A stretch of DNA of 64,000 nt from Actinomycetota bacterium. GTDB taxonomy: Bacteria > Actinomycetota > Actinomycetes > S36-B12 > UBA5976. The stretch covers positions 1 through 64,000 of the forward strand of contig CANGDR010000008.1 in assembly GCA_947452765.1 (NCBI GenBank), in the 5' to 3' direction. Numbering within the stretch: position 1 is the stretch's first letter; each line of letters opens with the position of its first letter. The translations under genes and the position numbers were made by a program. Below, one piece after another: positions 53,159-63,080 of the stretch. The notes beneath the pieces are model-generated. The model was not told the DNA's origin and searched no databases. It was given only the letters and a program-made list of their open reading frames with translations.

Positions 53159-53197
53159 CCTCGTGACGTTGCGGAAACAATCACAATTTTCACGAGG
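53159..53197 (+). promoter_or_regulatory. Hairpin that would mask the ahcY Shine-Dalgarno
   Basis: CCTCGTGA (53159-53166) and TCACGAGG (53190-53197) form a perfect 8-bp stem with a 23-nt loop. The second arm carries most of the GAGGAG Shine-Dalgarno of ahcY, 9 nt before the ATG. When folded it would block translation initiation. It does not visibly match the known SAH riboswitch consensus. Confidence 0.5.
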
Positions 53198-53206
53198 AGC
53201 ACTTCC

Positions 53207-54652
53207 ATGCCGCTTGGCCCAAATGACTACAAGGTTGCCGACCTTTCGCTTGCCGAATTTGGTCGCAATGAAATCCGCTTAGCTGAAAACGAAATGCCTG
53301 GCCTAATGGCTATGCGTGCTGAATTCGGAACCAGCAAGCCACTTAAGGGCGCTCGCGTAATGGGATCCCTTCACATGACAATCCAGACCGCAGTTTTGAT
53401 TGAGACTTTAGTTGAACTAGGCGCCGACGTGCGCTGGGTATCGTGCAATATTTTCTCAACGCAAGATCATGCCGCTGCCGCAGTTGCAGTTGGCCCCAAC
53501 GGAACTGTTGATGCACCAAATGGCATTCCAGTATTCGCTTGGAAGGGCGAAAGTCTCGAAGAATATTGGTGGTGCACCGAGCAGGCGCTGCTTTGGCCGG
53601 GCCAAACCGGTCCAAACATGATCCTTGATGACGGTGGCGACGCAACGATGCTCGTACACAAGGGAACCGAATTTGAAAAGGCTGGCTTTGTGCCAGATCC
53701 TGCCGGAGCAGACTCAGAAGAATACGGCGTAGTGCTTTCGTTACTTCAGCGCTCACTTGGTGAAGATCCAAAGCGTTGGACCACAGTTGGTTCGGAAATC
53801 ATGGGAGTAACCGAAGAAACCACAACCGGGGTACTTCGCCTTTATGACATGTTCCGCGATGGAACTTTGATGTTCCCAGCAATCAACGTCAATGACTCAG
53901 TAACCAAGTCTAAGTTCGATAACAAGTACGGCACTCGCCACAGCTTGATTGATGGCATCAACCGCGCAACTGACACTTTGATCGGTGGCAAGGTTGCAGT
54001 CGTTTGTGGTTACGGCGATGTCGGTAAGGGTTCGGCTGAGTCACTTCGCGGTCAGGGCGCTCGCGTTATCGTTACCGAAATCGATCCGATCTGTGCACTG
54101 CAGGCAGCTATGGATGGTTACCAAGTTCTTCCGATCGAAGACGTTATCGGTACTGCCGACATTTTTATCACCGCAACTGGTAACAAAGATGTAATCAGTG
54201 TCGAGCACATGTCCCAGATGAAGCACCAAGCTATTGTGGGCAACATCGGTCACTTCGACAATGAAATCGACATTGCTGGATTGCAGCAGTACCCAGGCAT
54301 TGTTCGGCGTAACATCAAGCCACAGGTTGATGAATGGATCTTCCCAGATGGCCACAGCATCATCATGTTGTCCGAAGGTCGCTTGTTAAACCTTGGTAAC
54401 GCAACTGGTCACCCATCCTTCGTAATGAGCAACTCGTTCACTAACCAGGTTCTAGCTCAGATCGAACTTTTCACCAAGCAGGATGAGTATGAACTTGGCG
54501 TGCACGTGCTACCAAAGCACTTAGATGAAAAGGTAGCTCGCTTGCATCTTTCCGCGCTAGGCGTGAAGTTAACTGAACTTTCAAAGACTCAGGCTGATTA
54601 CCTCGGCGTGGATGTCGACGGTCCTTACAAGTCGGATCACTATCGTTACTAG
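53207..54652 (+). CDS. ahcY: S-adenosylhomocysteine hydrolase
   Basis: A 481-aa NAD-dependent hydrolase of S-adenosylhomocysteine to adenosine and homocysteine. It has [44 protein letters not shown] and the NAD motif [15 protein letters not shown], and ends [11 protein letters not shown]. Length and the insert match the long bacterial form. A GGAG site lies upstream of ATG 53207, inside a hairpin. It recycles the product of SAM methyltransferases such as the FkbM enzymes in this window. Confidence 0.97.
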   Translation: MPLGPNDYKVADLSLAEFGRNEIRLAENEMPGLMAMRAEFGTSKPLKGARVMGSLHMTIQTAVLIETLVELGADVRWVSCNIFSTQDHAAAAVAVGPNGTVDAPNGIPVFAWKGESLEEYWWCTEQALLWPGQTGPNMILDDGGDATMLVHKGTEFEKAGFVPDPAGADSEEYGVVLSLLQRSLGEDPKRWTTVGSEIMGVTEETTTGVLRLYDMFRDGTLMFPAINVNDSVTKSKFDNKYGTRHSLIDGINRATDTLIGGKVAVVCGYGDVGKGSAESLRGQGARVIVTEIDPICALQAAMDGYQVLPIEDVIGTADIFITATGNKDVISVEHMSQMKHQAIVGNIGHFDNEIDIAGLQQYPGIVRRNIKPQVDEWIFPDGHSIIMLSEGRLLNLGNATGHPSFVMSNSFTNQVLAQIELFTKQDEYELGVHVLPKHLDEKVARLHLSALGVKLTELSKTQADYLGVDVDGPYKSDHYRY

Positions 54653-54654
54653 GG

Positions 54655-55434
54655 ATGGATTCCTTTTCGCCCCAAAGCTCAAACGGCGCTTCCGGTTATC
54701 CGGGGGCGCCGTGGGCATTTCGGCGCGCCTTGGCTCGGGATGAAAATTTAGTTTTCCCAACCTGGGGTATGGGTGATGCAACTATCGCCTTAGTAGGTGC
54801 GGCAGCAACTGGAGTCATCGCAGGCTTCTTATTAATGCAACTTCACATAGATCCAGCAAATGGCTGGGGCTTAATAATTTCATTCGTAACGCCTTGGATA
54901 TTTCTTATTGGTTGGCCAGTCTTTGCAACGTTAACCAAAGGCAATGGTCCAAAACTTGATTTGGGATTAGCAGCGGCCTCGCAACATCGGCGCCTGGGAG
55001 TTATTGCTGGCCTTGTTTCTCTAGGTGGTGCGTTAGCGGTTGCTTTTGTCATTACAAAATTATTTGGACCACTTTCTTCAACCGCAGGCGATGTTGGGAA
55101 GTCACAGCACGGATTCGTGTTAATAGTTTTTGTATTGTTGGCAATGTTTGGCGCCCCGATTGCCGAAGAGATCGCATTTCGCGGAATGCTGTATGGCGCA
55201 TTATCTAAGGCATATATTCCGCAATGGGCGGTTGTGGTAATCACGGCCGCAGTTTTTGCGCTATTTCACTTCGAACCAAAACGATTCCTAGTCCTATTTG
55301 TAATTGGCTTGGTGCTAGGCGAAGTGCGTCGTCGCACTGGATCTACGGTCGCGGCCATAATCGCGCACTCGATCAACAACACTCCACCTGCCATCGGCAT
55401 CCTGATAGCTGGGTTAGGTTTGCTCGGGAAATAA
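54655..55434 (+). CDS. CPBP-family intramembrane protease
   Basis: A 259-aa membrane protein with about eight helices. The motifs are APIAEEIAFRG (EExxxR), AVFALFHFEP (FxxxH) and AHSINN (HxxxN), as in CAAX-protease/bacteriocin-processing proteins. A soluble N-terminal stretch (about 1-40) precedes the first helix. It starts 2 nt after ahcY. No partner gene indicates a substrate. Confidence 0.88.
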   Translation: MDSFSPQSSNGASGYPGAPWAFRRALARDENLVFPTWGMGDATIALVGAAATGVIAGFLLMQLHIDPANGWGLIISFVTPWIFLIGWPVFATLTKGNGPKLDLGLAAASQHRRLGVIAGLVSLGGALAVAFVITKLFGPLSSTAGDVGKSQHGFVLIVFVLLAMFGAPIAEEIAFRGMLYGALSKAYIPQWAVVVITAAVFALFHFEPKRFLVLFVIGLVLGEVRRRTGSTVAAIIAHSINNTPPAIGILIAGLGLLGK

Positions 55435-55451
55435 CAGGCTTTTGTTTCAAC

Positions 55452-55457
55452 TAGGCT
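55452..55457 (+). promoter_or_regulatory. -10 box, leaderless type, of purK
   Basis: TAGGCT is 7 nt before the in-frame GTG at 55465 and only 1 nt before the ATG at 55459, favouring the GTG start. Confidence 0.4.
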
Positions 55458-55464
55458 TATGACA

Positions 55465-56625
55465 GTGAGCGCACAAATTGCAGGAACTCCAATCGTCGGA
55501 GTCATCGGCGGTGGCCAACTAGCCCGCATGATGCAGCCTGCAGCAATTAACTTAGGTATTCATCTTCGGGTGCTATCAGCCACCGCAACAGACAGCGCGG
55601 CACAAGTTATCCCAGACACAGTTGTTGGATCACATGAAGACTGGGAAGCTCTAAAAGCATTTGCACAGGGTTGTGACGTCGTAACCTTTGATCACGAGCA
55701 CGTACCGACTGAATTTCTTGAAGAGTTAATCAAGCTTGGGGTTGCCGTACGACCGGGACCGCATGCCTTGCAATACGCACAAGACAAAATTTTGATGCGA
55801 ACTGCATTGACTGAGGCTGGGATTGCGTGTCCGCAATGGAAAGAAATAACTTCGGAAGCAGACCTAGCAGCATTTGGTGAAACCGTAGGTTGGCCACTAG
55901 TACTTAAAACTGCTCGTGGTGGTTATGACGGCAAAGGTGTTTGGCTTGTCAAGGCCCAATCGGAAGCTATCGGTGTAGTTAACCAAATACACGAAGCTGG
56001 AAATCGAGTGCTTGCAGAAGAGTTAGTCCTATTTACGCGCGAACTTGCAGCTCAAGTGGCTCGTAGCCCACATGGTCAATGTGTTGCTTACCCAGTTGTG
56101 AAGTCAACCCAGACTGATGGCATATGCCACGAAGTAATTGCACCTTGTCCAGATCTTGATCAAGAGCGAGCAGCACGGGTTCAGGCAATGGCAATCACGA
56201 TTGCAAATACATTAGATGTTCACGGCATGCTTGCAGTAGAACTTTTTGATACTGGTTCGGAAATCTTGGTTAATGAACTTGCAATGCGCCCTCACAACTC
56301 TGGGCACTGGTCAATGGATGGTGCGGTAACGAGTCAGTTTGAAAACCATTTGCGCGCAATTTTGGATTGGCCGCTTGGATCCCCAGCGCCAACGAGCCCA
56401 GCAACCGTGATGGTGAATTTGCTAGGCAAAGATGTTGATAATTTACACAGTGCATTTCGCCATGTAATGGCGCGTGATCCAGGGATCAAGGTTCATTTGT
56501 ATGGGAAAACCGTTAAGCCGGGTCGCAAAATTGGTCATGTGAATGCCACAGGTGGCAACATTGGAGACTTACTGCAACGTGCTTGGCACGCGGCCGACTA
56601 CCTAACGGGAGTAATCGATGAGTAA
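55465..56625 (+). CDS. purK: 5-(Carboxyamino)imidazole ribonucleotide synthase
   Basis: An ATP-grasp enzyme of about 386 aa making N5-CAIR from AIR and bicarbonate. It has [41 protein letters not shown] and [16 protein letters not shown]. The start is GTG 55465 by the leaderless-promoter argument; ATG 55459 adds two residues. It overlaps purE by 8 nt. Confidence 0.95.
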   Translation: MSAQIAGTPIVGVIGGGQLARMMQPAAINLGIHLRVLSATATDSAAQVIPDTVVGSHEDWEALKAFAQGCDVVTFDHEHVPTEFLEELIKLGVAVRPGPHALQYAQDKILMRTALTEAGIACPQWKEITSEADLAAFGETVGWPLVLKTARGGYDGKGVWLVKAQSEAIGVVNQIHEAGNRVLAEELVLFTRELAAQVARSPHGQCVAYPVVKSTQTDGICHEVIAPCPDLDQERAARVQAMAITIANTLDVHGMLAVELFDTGSEILVNELAMRPHNSGHWSMDGAVTSQFENHLRAILDWPLGSPAPTSPATVMVNLLGKDVDNLHSAFRHVMARDPGIKVHLYGKTVKPGRKIGHVNATGGNIGDLLQRAWHAADYLTGVIDE

Positions 56626-57151
56626 TTCACCACTTGTTGGAATCATCATGGGTAGCGACTCGGACTGGGAAACCATGAAGGCAGCTGTTGACATTCTTGA
56701 TGAACTTGGCATTTCACATGAGGCAGAAGTTGTTTCAGCTCATCGCATGCCCGAAGACATGGTTACCTACGCAAAGGCAGCAGCTAACAAAGGAATCCGA
56801 GTAATAATTGCGGGCGCCGGTGGCGCTGCTCACTTACCAGGCATGGTTGCTTCGATCACTACGCTTCCGGTTATTGGTATTCCGGTGCCGCTTCAACACC
56901 TAGACGGTCTGGATTCACTGTTATCAATCGTTCAGATGCCAGCAGGCGTTCCAGTCGCAACTGTAGGTATCGGAAATGCAAAGAATGCAGGATTACTAGC
57001 GGCTCGAATTATTTCCAGTGCGGGCGATGAATTCGGAAACGGAATTGCGAGCAAATTAGATAAGTTCCAGGTCGATATGCGACAGATCGCAATCGACAAA
57101 GGCGATGCACTTAAAGCGCAGCTAGCGAACCTGGCTTCCCAAGATAAGTAA
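56618..57151 (+). CDS. purE: N5-CAIR mutase
   Basis: A 177-aa PurE class I enzyme moving the carboxylate from N5 to C4. It has [41 protein letters not shown] and [11 protein letters not shown]. Coupled to purK. Its last 41 nt overlap the 3' end of the convergent ugd gene. Confidence 0.96.
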   Translation: MSNSPLVGIIMGSDSDWETMKAAVDILDELGISHEAEVVSAHRMPEDMVTYAKAAANKGIRVIIAGAGGAAHLPGMVASITTLPVIGIPVPLQHLDGLDSLLSIVQMPAGVPVATVGIGNAKNAGLLAARIISSAGDEFGNGIASKLDKFQVDMRQIAIDKGDALKAQLANLASQDK

Positions 57152-58442
57152 TGTGCCACCCGGCATTTGACCACACTTCACGATCCAAAACATTTCTGCC
57201 ATCAATGATGCGCTTACATGAAACTTTTTCGCCCAACGTAGCTGGATTCAAATCACGGTAGTTTTTCCATTCAGTTAAATGTAAAACTAAATCTGCATTG
57301 GCGAATGCTTCAGAAACATCATCGATTGCTGTTACCGGCAAATTCCGAGCGCGAACTTGTGGCAAGGCAACTGGATCATGTAACTGGACTGCTGCACCAG
57401 AATTTGCTAAGGCAAGTGCAATATCTAGTGCCGGGGAATCTCGAATGTCATCGCTATCAGGCTTGAAAGCTGCCCCAAGAATTGTTATGGTCTTGCCGTC
57501 AATTGAGCCAAGTGCTTCCCGAGCCAACTCAACCATGCGTGCCCGTCGGGACTTATTCACACTGTCGACATTCTTTAAGAATTCAAATTGCTCGCCAAGG
57601 CCAAGTTCATTAGCGCGTGCTTGTAGTGCGCGGATATCCTTCGGCAGACAGCCACCGCCGAAACCGATCCCGGCGTTTAAGAAACGACGTCCTATGCGCG
57701 AGTCGTGGCCGATTGCGTCAGCAAGGGTTCCCACGTCTGCACCAACTTTGTCAGCTAGGTCTGCAAAAGCATTGATAAATGAAATCTTTGTAGCAAGGAA
57801 TGCATTGGCGGCAACCTTAACAAGTTCAGCAGTTGCATAGTCAGTCGAGATTAGTGGGGCATCATTCTTGAGTGCCGATGCATAAACTTCCCGAAGCACT
57901 TCAACATCAGAGCTATGTGAAACCCCGAGAACAATTCGATCTGGGTAAAGCGTGTCTTTAACCGCAAAACCTTCGCGTAGGAATTCGGGATTCCAAACTA
58001 AGTGCACATCTTTGCCGGCTGGTGAATTCGCTTCGAAGTAGTCAGCGATCCATTGTGCGGTACCCACAGGCACGGTGGACTTTCCAACAACAATGCAAGG
58101 TTTTGAAAGTAGCGGAGCAAGCGTGGCAACTGCAGCGCGAATCTGCCCCATGTCGGCAGCGTCAGAACCTGCAGATTGTGGGGTGCCGACACAAAGGAAA
58201 TGCACATCAGCGCCGACTGCAACGTCACTCCAGGAGGAAGTGAAGGCAAGATTTCCTGAAGCTATCGAAGCTTGCAGCAATTCTGGCAACTCTGGCTCGT
58301 GAAACGGCACGGTTCCAACCGAAAGTGCCGCGATCTTTACTTCATCGATATCTAGGGCAACCACGCTGTGACCCAAGCTGGCCATGCAAGCGGCATGGGT
58401 GACGCCTAGATATCCTGTGCCAATTACGGAGAGACGTGCCAT
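57111..58442 (-). CDS. ugd: UDP-glucose 6-dehydrogenase
   Basis: A 443-aa dehydrogenase making UDP-glucuronate. It has [34 protein letters not shown], the catalytic Cys in [10 protein letters not shown], and a C-terminal UDP domain with [25 protein letters not shown] identifies the UDP-glucose enzyme, in contrast to GGHCIPIYP of the wbpA product. The ATG has TAAACT 6 nt upstream, a leaderless arrangement. UDP-glucuronate could feed the same surface glycan. Confidence 0.94.
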   Translation of the reverse strand: MARLSVIGTGYLGVTHAACMASLGHSVVALDIDEVKIAALSVGTVPFHEPELPELLQASIASGNLAFTSSWSDVAVGADVHFLCVGTPQSAGSDAADMGQIRAAVATLAPLLSKPCIVVGKSTVPVGTAQWIADYFEANSPAGKDVHLVWNPEFLREGFAVKDTLYPDRIVLGVSHSSDVEVLREVYASALKNDAPLISTDYATAELVKVAANAFLATKISFINAFADLADKVGADVGTLADAIGHDSRIGRRFLNAGIGFGGGCLPKDIRALQARANELGLGEQFEFLKNVDSVNKSRRARMVELAREALGSIDGKTITILGAAFKPDSDDIRDSPALDIALALANSGAAVQLHDPVALPQVRARNLPVTAIDDVSEAFANADLVLHLTEWKNYRDLNPATLGEKVSCKRIIDGRNVLDREVWSNAGWHITYLGKPGSLAAL

Positions 58443-58448
58443 TGAAGC

Positions 58449-58469
58449 AGTTTACCGAACCGATAGCGT
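58449..58469. promoter_or_regulatory. Divergent leaderless promoters of ugd and the GT2
   Basis: TAAACT on the minus strand (58454-58449) is 6 nt before the ugd ATG, and TAGCGT on the plus strand (58464-58469) is 6 nt before the GT2 GTG. A plus-strand TTGAAG (58442-58447), 16 nt upstream of TAGCGT, overlaps the ugd start. Confidence 0.5.
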
Positions 58470-58475
58470 TGACCT

Positions 58476-59477
58476 GTGACGCAATGGCCAGATGTAGCAG
58501 TAGTTATTCCCGTTCTCAATGAAGAGAACTACTTATCGGCTGCTGTGCAGGCAATTCTTGCGCAGGATTACGCGGGCAAAATGCACGTCGTATTAGCCCT
58601 CGGGCCATCATCAGATCAAACTAATTCAGTCGCTGCGCAACTTTGTGCCTCCGATGTGCGAGTCACTTCGGTTCCTAATCCAACAGGACGCACTCCAGAA
58701 GGACTTAATGCTGCGTTAGCAGCAACAACCGAACCAATTGTGGTTCGAGTGGATGCTCATAGCGAACTCTCTGAAGGTTATATTCGTAAAGCAGTTGAGA
58801 CATTGCAACGCACCGGTGCGGATAACGTCGGTGGCATTATGGGCGCCCGCGGCGTAACTAAATTTGAAAATGCTGTTGCTGCTGCGATGACTTCGCCGCT
58901 TGGCGTTGGTTCCGCTTCATTTCACACCGGTGGAGTCGAGGGTCCTGCAGAAACGGTTTATCTCGGAGTATTCCAAAGAGCTGCGCTGGAACGTATAGGG
59001 GGATACGACCCTGCATTTACCAGAGCACAAGACTGGGAAATGAATTATCGAATCCGTGCAACTGGGGGCGTAGTTTGGTTTAATCCAGAACTATTCGTCA
59101 CTTACCGCCCAAGACCATCGATTCGCAAACTTGCAAAACAGTATTTTCAATATGGATCTTGGCGTCATGAAGTTATGCGTCGCCATCCAGAAACTCGCAG
59201 AACTAAGTCGGCATTGCGTTACTACGCACCGCCGATAGCAGTACTTGGTGTCATCGGCGGCACAATTGCTGGTTACCTCGGCAGTGCACTACAAATATTC
59301 CCACTAGCATTTTGGGGATTCTTGGCACCAGTTGGATATCTGGCGCTGACTATAGCTTCTTCACTTAGTTTGGCCAAGCGTGCAAAAACTGGCGCATTCT
59401 GGTTGCCAGTCGTGTTAGTAACTATGCAAATGTCCTGGGGTATCGGGTTCTTGGTCAGCAAGCGGAAACTTACTTAG
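58476..59477 (+). CDS. Family 2 glycosyltransferase, ExoA-like
   Basis: A 333-aa enzyme with a GT-A domain (about 1-230) and hydrophobic C-terminal helices (about 245-325). It has VVIPVLNEENYLSAAV, the DxD-type VRVDAHSEL, and the acceptor loop TRAQDWEMNYRIR. It resembles succinoglycan ExoA-type transferases. The start is GTG 58476. Donor unknown. It converges with the LCP gene, overlapping by 8 nt. Confidence 0.87.
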   Translation: MTQWPDVAVVIPVLNEENYLSAAVQAILAQDYAGKMHVVLALGPSSDQTNSVAAQLCASDVRVTSVPNPTGRTPEGLNAALAATTEPIVVRVDAHSELSEGYIRKAVETLQRTGADNVGGIMGARGVTKFENAVAAAMTSPLGVGSASFHTGGVEGPAETVYLGVFQRAALERIGGYDPAFTRAQDWEMNYRIRATGGVVWFNPELFVTYRPRPSIRKLAKQYFQYGSWRHEVMRRHPETRRTKSALRYYAPPIAVLGVIGGTIAGYLGSALQIFPLAFWGFLAPVGYLALTIASSLSLAKRAKTGAFWLPVVLVTMQMSWGIGFLVSKRKLT

Positions 59478-60669
59478 ATTTTGTTTTGCCATTTCCTTTA
59501 GTGCAGGCAAAAACTGCAGCTGTTGTTGTCCCAGGCGATAGCGATGGAGTAGCCGAGGCTGAAGCACTAGCAACCGGCGTTGCAGAAACAGAGGCGCTAG
59601 CCGGGGCTGTTGGACTAACAGAAGGCCCAGCACTACCTGGTGGCCATGGCTGGTCTTTTTGAAGTGCTTTCCACATTTTATCAGCCTCAGAAGTCCAGCC
59701 AACATTTCCGTGTCCAACCATGCTGTACGGCGTGGTGACAAAAGTTATGTTTGCAGGCTTTAGATTTGCCAGGGATAGGGCAAAGTTCTGCAGTGCTTGA
59801 ATTGATGCGAACTCGGAATTAGTTGTCAACGAAGAAGTGATCGCGTTTAGCACGCGGTACATCATTGAGGGATTTGTGATCAAGCCCTTATCAGTCATTC
59901 CGCTGATCATCGATGCAACAAATTCTTGCTGGCGCTTGATTCGACTCAAGTCGCTTCCATCACCTAAGGATTCTCGGGCACGCACGAAGGCTAGTGCTTG
60001 CTCGCCATCGATTGTGCTGTACCCAGCAGGTAAGTTGAGTCCGCTTCCACCGCGGCCCGGTATAACTGGATCATAAGCTGGAGATGTTAAGCAGACTTTA
60101 ACGCCTCCTAGCGCATCGACCACAGTCTTAAATGCAGCAAAGTCAACCACGACGAAGTTGTTGATCCGAATGTTCGTTAATTTCTCAATGGTCTTAATGG
60201 TGCAGATCGGACCACCGATTGAAAAGGCAGCGTTAAATTTTGACATGTAGGGAATAGTTGTGCCGCCGCCAGTTTTGGTACAGCCCGCAAGTTGCACAAA
60301 GCTATCGCGTGGAATCGAGACGATGACTGCAGATTTTCTGCCTTGGTAAATGTGAACTAAAAGGGTGGTATCCGATCTAGCGCCACCGGCTTTTCCGTAT
60401 GCCCCATTAGTACCGGCCCTTGAGTCTGAGCCCATGATTAAGAGGTTCGTAGCACTCGTATCTGTTTGCACGACTGTCGAAGGTCGAGGCGCCTTATTCA
60501 AATCAGTGGTGTCAACTGAGGTGATGTTCTTACCTAATCCGTTGATTGCATACACCGCACCGCCGCCGACCGCAGTTGCGATCAAAATTAAGATTGCGAA
60601 AAAAGCTGTAACTTTCCTAAGCCCTGGGTGTGCAGCAGATGGAGTGCTGGGCGCGCGATGTTTCCCCAC
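59470..60669 (-). CDS. LytR-CpsA-Psr (LCP) family wall-polymer ligase
   Basis: An LCP protein of about 399 aa. A cytoplasmic basic N-terminus and one membrane helix (about 22-46, FFAILILIATAVGGGAVYAI) precede the LCP domain (about 75-320) with LIMGSDSR, RSDTTLLVHI, IVSIPRDSFV and GEQALAFVRAR. A Ser/Ala/Pro-rich tail (about 345-399) follows. LCP enzymes attach polyprenyl-linked glycans to peptidoglycan or arabinogalactan. GTG 60669 is chosen for its GGAG 5 nt upstream; the open frame extends to 60708. It could anchor the glycan exported by the ABC system. Confidence 0.92.
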   Translation of the reverse strand: MGKHRAPSTPSAAHPGLRKVTAFFAILILIATAVGGGAVYAINGLGKNITSVDTTDLNKAPRPSTVVQTDTSATNLLIMGSDSRAGTNGAYGKAGGARSDTTLLVHIYQGRKSAVIVSIPRDSFVQLAGCTKTGGGTTIPYMSKFNAAFSIGGPICTIKTIEKLTNIRINNFVVVDFAAFKTVVDALGGVKVCLTSPAYDPVIPGRGGSGLNLPAGYSTIDGEQALAFVRARESLGDGSDLSRIKRQQEFVASMISGMTDKGLITNPSMMYRVLNAITSSLTTNSEFASIQALQNFALSLANLKPANITFVTTPYSMVGHGNVGWTSEADKMWKALQKDQPWPPGSAGPSVSPTAPASASVSATPVASASASATPSLSPGTTTAAVFACTKGNGKTKSK

Positions 60670-60857
60670 ATTCACTCCATTCAAAAATTGCGGTTTTCGA
60701 AATAGCAAGCTAACCGCGCGCTAAATGTCTCCTCTGATCGTATGTCATTTTTTGGGTTAGGGAAAAATCCGACAAACTTTCAAAATTTCAATAATAGAAG
60801 CAAATTTGGGTGTGGCATTGCCAAGGGAATGGAGCATAGATCAGGCAGACTGGAGCT

Positions 60858-63080
60858 ATGCTTCCCCGCAGAAAAATAGGCGCACTTCGCGTTGCCGGAA
60901 TTTCGGTATCGGTTTGTACATTGATCATTGGTATTTCCCCATTTTCAAATGCGCAAGTGGCAATTTCGCAGGGCGACGCTCCTAAACTTCAAAAATCCAG
61001 CAGGTATGTGCCACCCGTCACGTCGCAAAACATTTCACCACATTCAGTAAAACTGAATTCGGTGCCCTTGAATTTACCTCCAGAATCAACTGATTCGAAA
61101 GTTAAATATGCTTTTGAAGTAGTTGCCCCTAAAACTGTTCCGACATTCACACTGGCTGGATTAACTTGGACAAGCAAAATCTCGGCACACACATATTTTG
61201 TCACACGAGTTCGTGAATCTGGAGTCTGGTCATCTTGGTACGCGATGACATTCTGTGAAACTCACGGAGTAGATCCAAGTAGCCAAGAGGCAAAAGGTAT
61301 TAAATCAGGAACTGATCCGTTGCTAACTGGCTTGGCCGATGGAATTGAAATCCTAATGGTTTCCGATACGGAAATAGTTCCACAGAATCTCCAAGTAAAT
61401 TTATTTAATTCACAGGAAACAACACAAGACAAGATAATTGTCGAGACATCCGCAATTAACTCTGCTCGCAGCTTTAATAGCTCAACGGTTAGCACGATGG
61501 CAACACCATCAATCAACACGACAGCCACTGCCTTTCCGCAAACAGTTGTATCACCGCAAGGCGCAGTTGTATCACGGCCGAATATTGTCACTCGAGCACA
61601 ATGGGGTGCCGATGAGACTTGGCGCGATCCGATTCCAAAAATGGGAACTCGGATTATTGCAGGATTTGTCCATCACACAGCTACCACCAACAACTACACA
61701 CCAGCCCAAGCGCCAGCAGAAATGCGAAATTTATACGCATACTTCACGCATAGTCTGGGGTACGCAGACATGGCCTACAACTTTTTGGTGGATAAATACG
61801 GAACAATTTATGAAGGGCGAGCGGGTTGTGTTTACCTAGACCCGACTCCATGCGACGGACCTAGTTTGCCCGTTCAAGGTGCCCATACCGCAGGGATGAA
61901 TCTGGATACCTTCGCAATTTCGGCAATAGGAAACTTTGATGTTGCACCGGTTGAGCACCCTCAGGAATTGGTTAATTCGATTGCAGCTCTAATGGCATGG
62001 AAGATCGCGCCCTACGGACTTTCGCCAAATGCGAACGCAAGAATTACATCTACCGATACCTCTGGTTTATCGCAGTACAGCAGTGGACAAGTCGCAGTAG
62101 TGCCAGTTATATCAGGGCACCGTGATGTTGGCCGCACTGCTTGTCCGGGTAAGTATCTATATGCATACCTGCCTGCTATTCGTGCAAAGGCAGAAGACAT
62201 ACTTTTGCCCGTAATCAGCAAAGTTTCTGTGGCCCCTAAGAGTCTGGACGAATCTGTAGCGAAGGATGCAATAATCCAAGCAACAATCCCAGCAACAGCG
62301 ACGTGGACGATCGCGGTCAACAACGAAGAAACAGGTGCATTGGTAAATTCAACATCAGGCACACAAGCACAAACCGGCGTGGTTTCTTACGACTGGAATC
62401 GAACAGATACAACTGGTCAAACTGTTTCGGCGGGTCGATACGTAGTAACTGTGAATGCCACTTTGGGACAGATCCCGCTAAGTTCAGCTCCTAAAATAAT
62501 CACGCTAGCAAAACTCCCGACGATTTCGGGCGGTGTATTAGTTAGGAGGATTAGCCCAACGCGCACTTTAGTTACTTGGCAAGTTAATACTTCGAAATAT
62601 GCTCCAACAACTTCGAATCAATATCGGATTTCACAAAATAATGGCCGAACTTGGACACCTTGGATCTCGGTAATTGTTCCGGCATTTTCAACCAAAAAGT
62701 GGTTTACCGGACAGAGTTATTTAGTTGAGGTTAAAGGCTCGAATATTATCGGCGGGTCAAATGTCGTTCGGAAAAAATATGTAGTCAAGCAATACCGGCC
62801 ACCAATTCCAGGTGCTGTTAGTCAAATTACATTTACGCAGTCCACGCCTAATAAATTACAAATCAGTTGGACTCGAGGAGCAAGTGTTTACGTCCTTGAA
62901 GGTTATTTGACGAGAGTTTCTATAAATGGCGGGACGTGGAGCGCTTGGCAAAGAACCGCCAAGACGAATGCTTACACCAAACTTGCGGTCAAACCCGGCG
63001 ACAATATTAAGATTCAAGTTGTGGAGCGTAATGGCACAGGTAAATCAACTCCGGTTCTTGCCCGCTACCTAGTTAGTTAA
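60858..63080 (+). CDS. PGRP/amidase-2 N-acetylmuramoyl-L-alanine amidase with C-terminal beta domains
   Basis: A 740-aa secreted protein. A signal peptide (about 1-33, ending near FSNAQ) precedes a polar region. The PGRP-type amidase domain (about 245-450) has IVTRAQWGADETWR, the zinc His in FVHHTATT, AISAIGNFD, and GHRDVGRTACPGKYLYAYLP with the zinc His and Cys. Two beta-rich, FlgD/Fn3-like modules (about 455-740) follow. It would cleave the muramyl-alanine bond in peptidoglycan. It is divergent from the LCP gene by 188 bp and ends directly before the TIGR03089 gene. Confidence 0.92.
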   Translation: MLPRRKIGALRVAGISVSVCTLIIGISPFSNAQVAISQGDAPKLQKSSRYVPPVTSQNISPHSVKLNSVPLNLPPESTDSKVKYAFEVVAPKTVPTFTLAGLTWTSKISAHTYFVTRVRESGVWSSWYAMTFCETHGVDPSSQEAKGIKSGTDPLLTGLADGIEILMVSDTEIVPQNLQVNLFNSQETTQDKIIVETSAINSARSFNSSTVSTMATPSINTTATAFPQTVVSPQGAVVSRPNIVTRAQWGADETWRDPIPKMGTRIIAGFVHHTATTNNYTPAQAPAEMRNLYAYFTHSLGYADMAYNFLVDKYGTIYEGRAGCVYLDPTPCDGPSLPVQGAHTAGMNLDTFAISAIGNFDVAPVEHPQELVNSIAALMAWKIAPYGLSPNANARITSTDTSGLSQYSSGQVAVVPVISGHRDVGRTACPGKYLYAYLPAIRAKAEDILLPVISKVSVAPKSLDESVAKDAIIQATIPATATWTIAVNNEETGALVNSTSGTQAQTGVVSYDWNRTDTTGQTVSAGRYVVTVNATLGQIPLSSAPKIITLAKLPTISGGVLVRRISPTRTLVTWQVNTSKYAPTTSNQYRISQNNGRTWTPWISVIVPAFSTKKWFTGQSYLVEVKGSNIIGGSNVVRKKYVVKQYRPPIPGAVSQITFTQSTPNKLQISWTRGASVYVLEGYLTRVSINGGTWSAWQRTAKTNAYTKLAVKPGDNIKIQVVERNGTGKSTPVLARYLVS

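Noticed and set aside
53053-53206. Known SAH riboswitch upstream of ahcY
   Set aside because: The remembered consensus is not apparent; only an RBS-masking hairpin can be supported.
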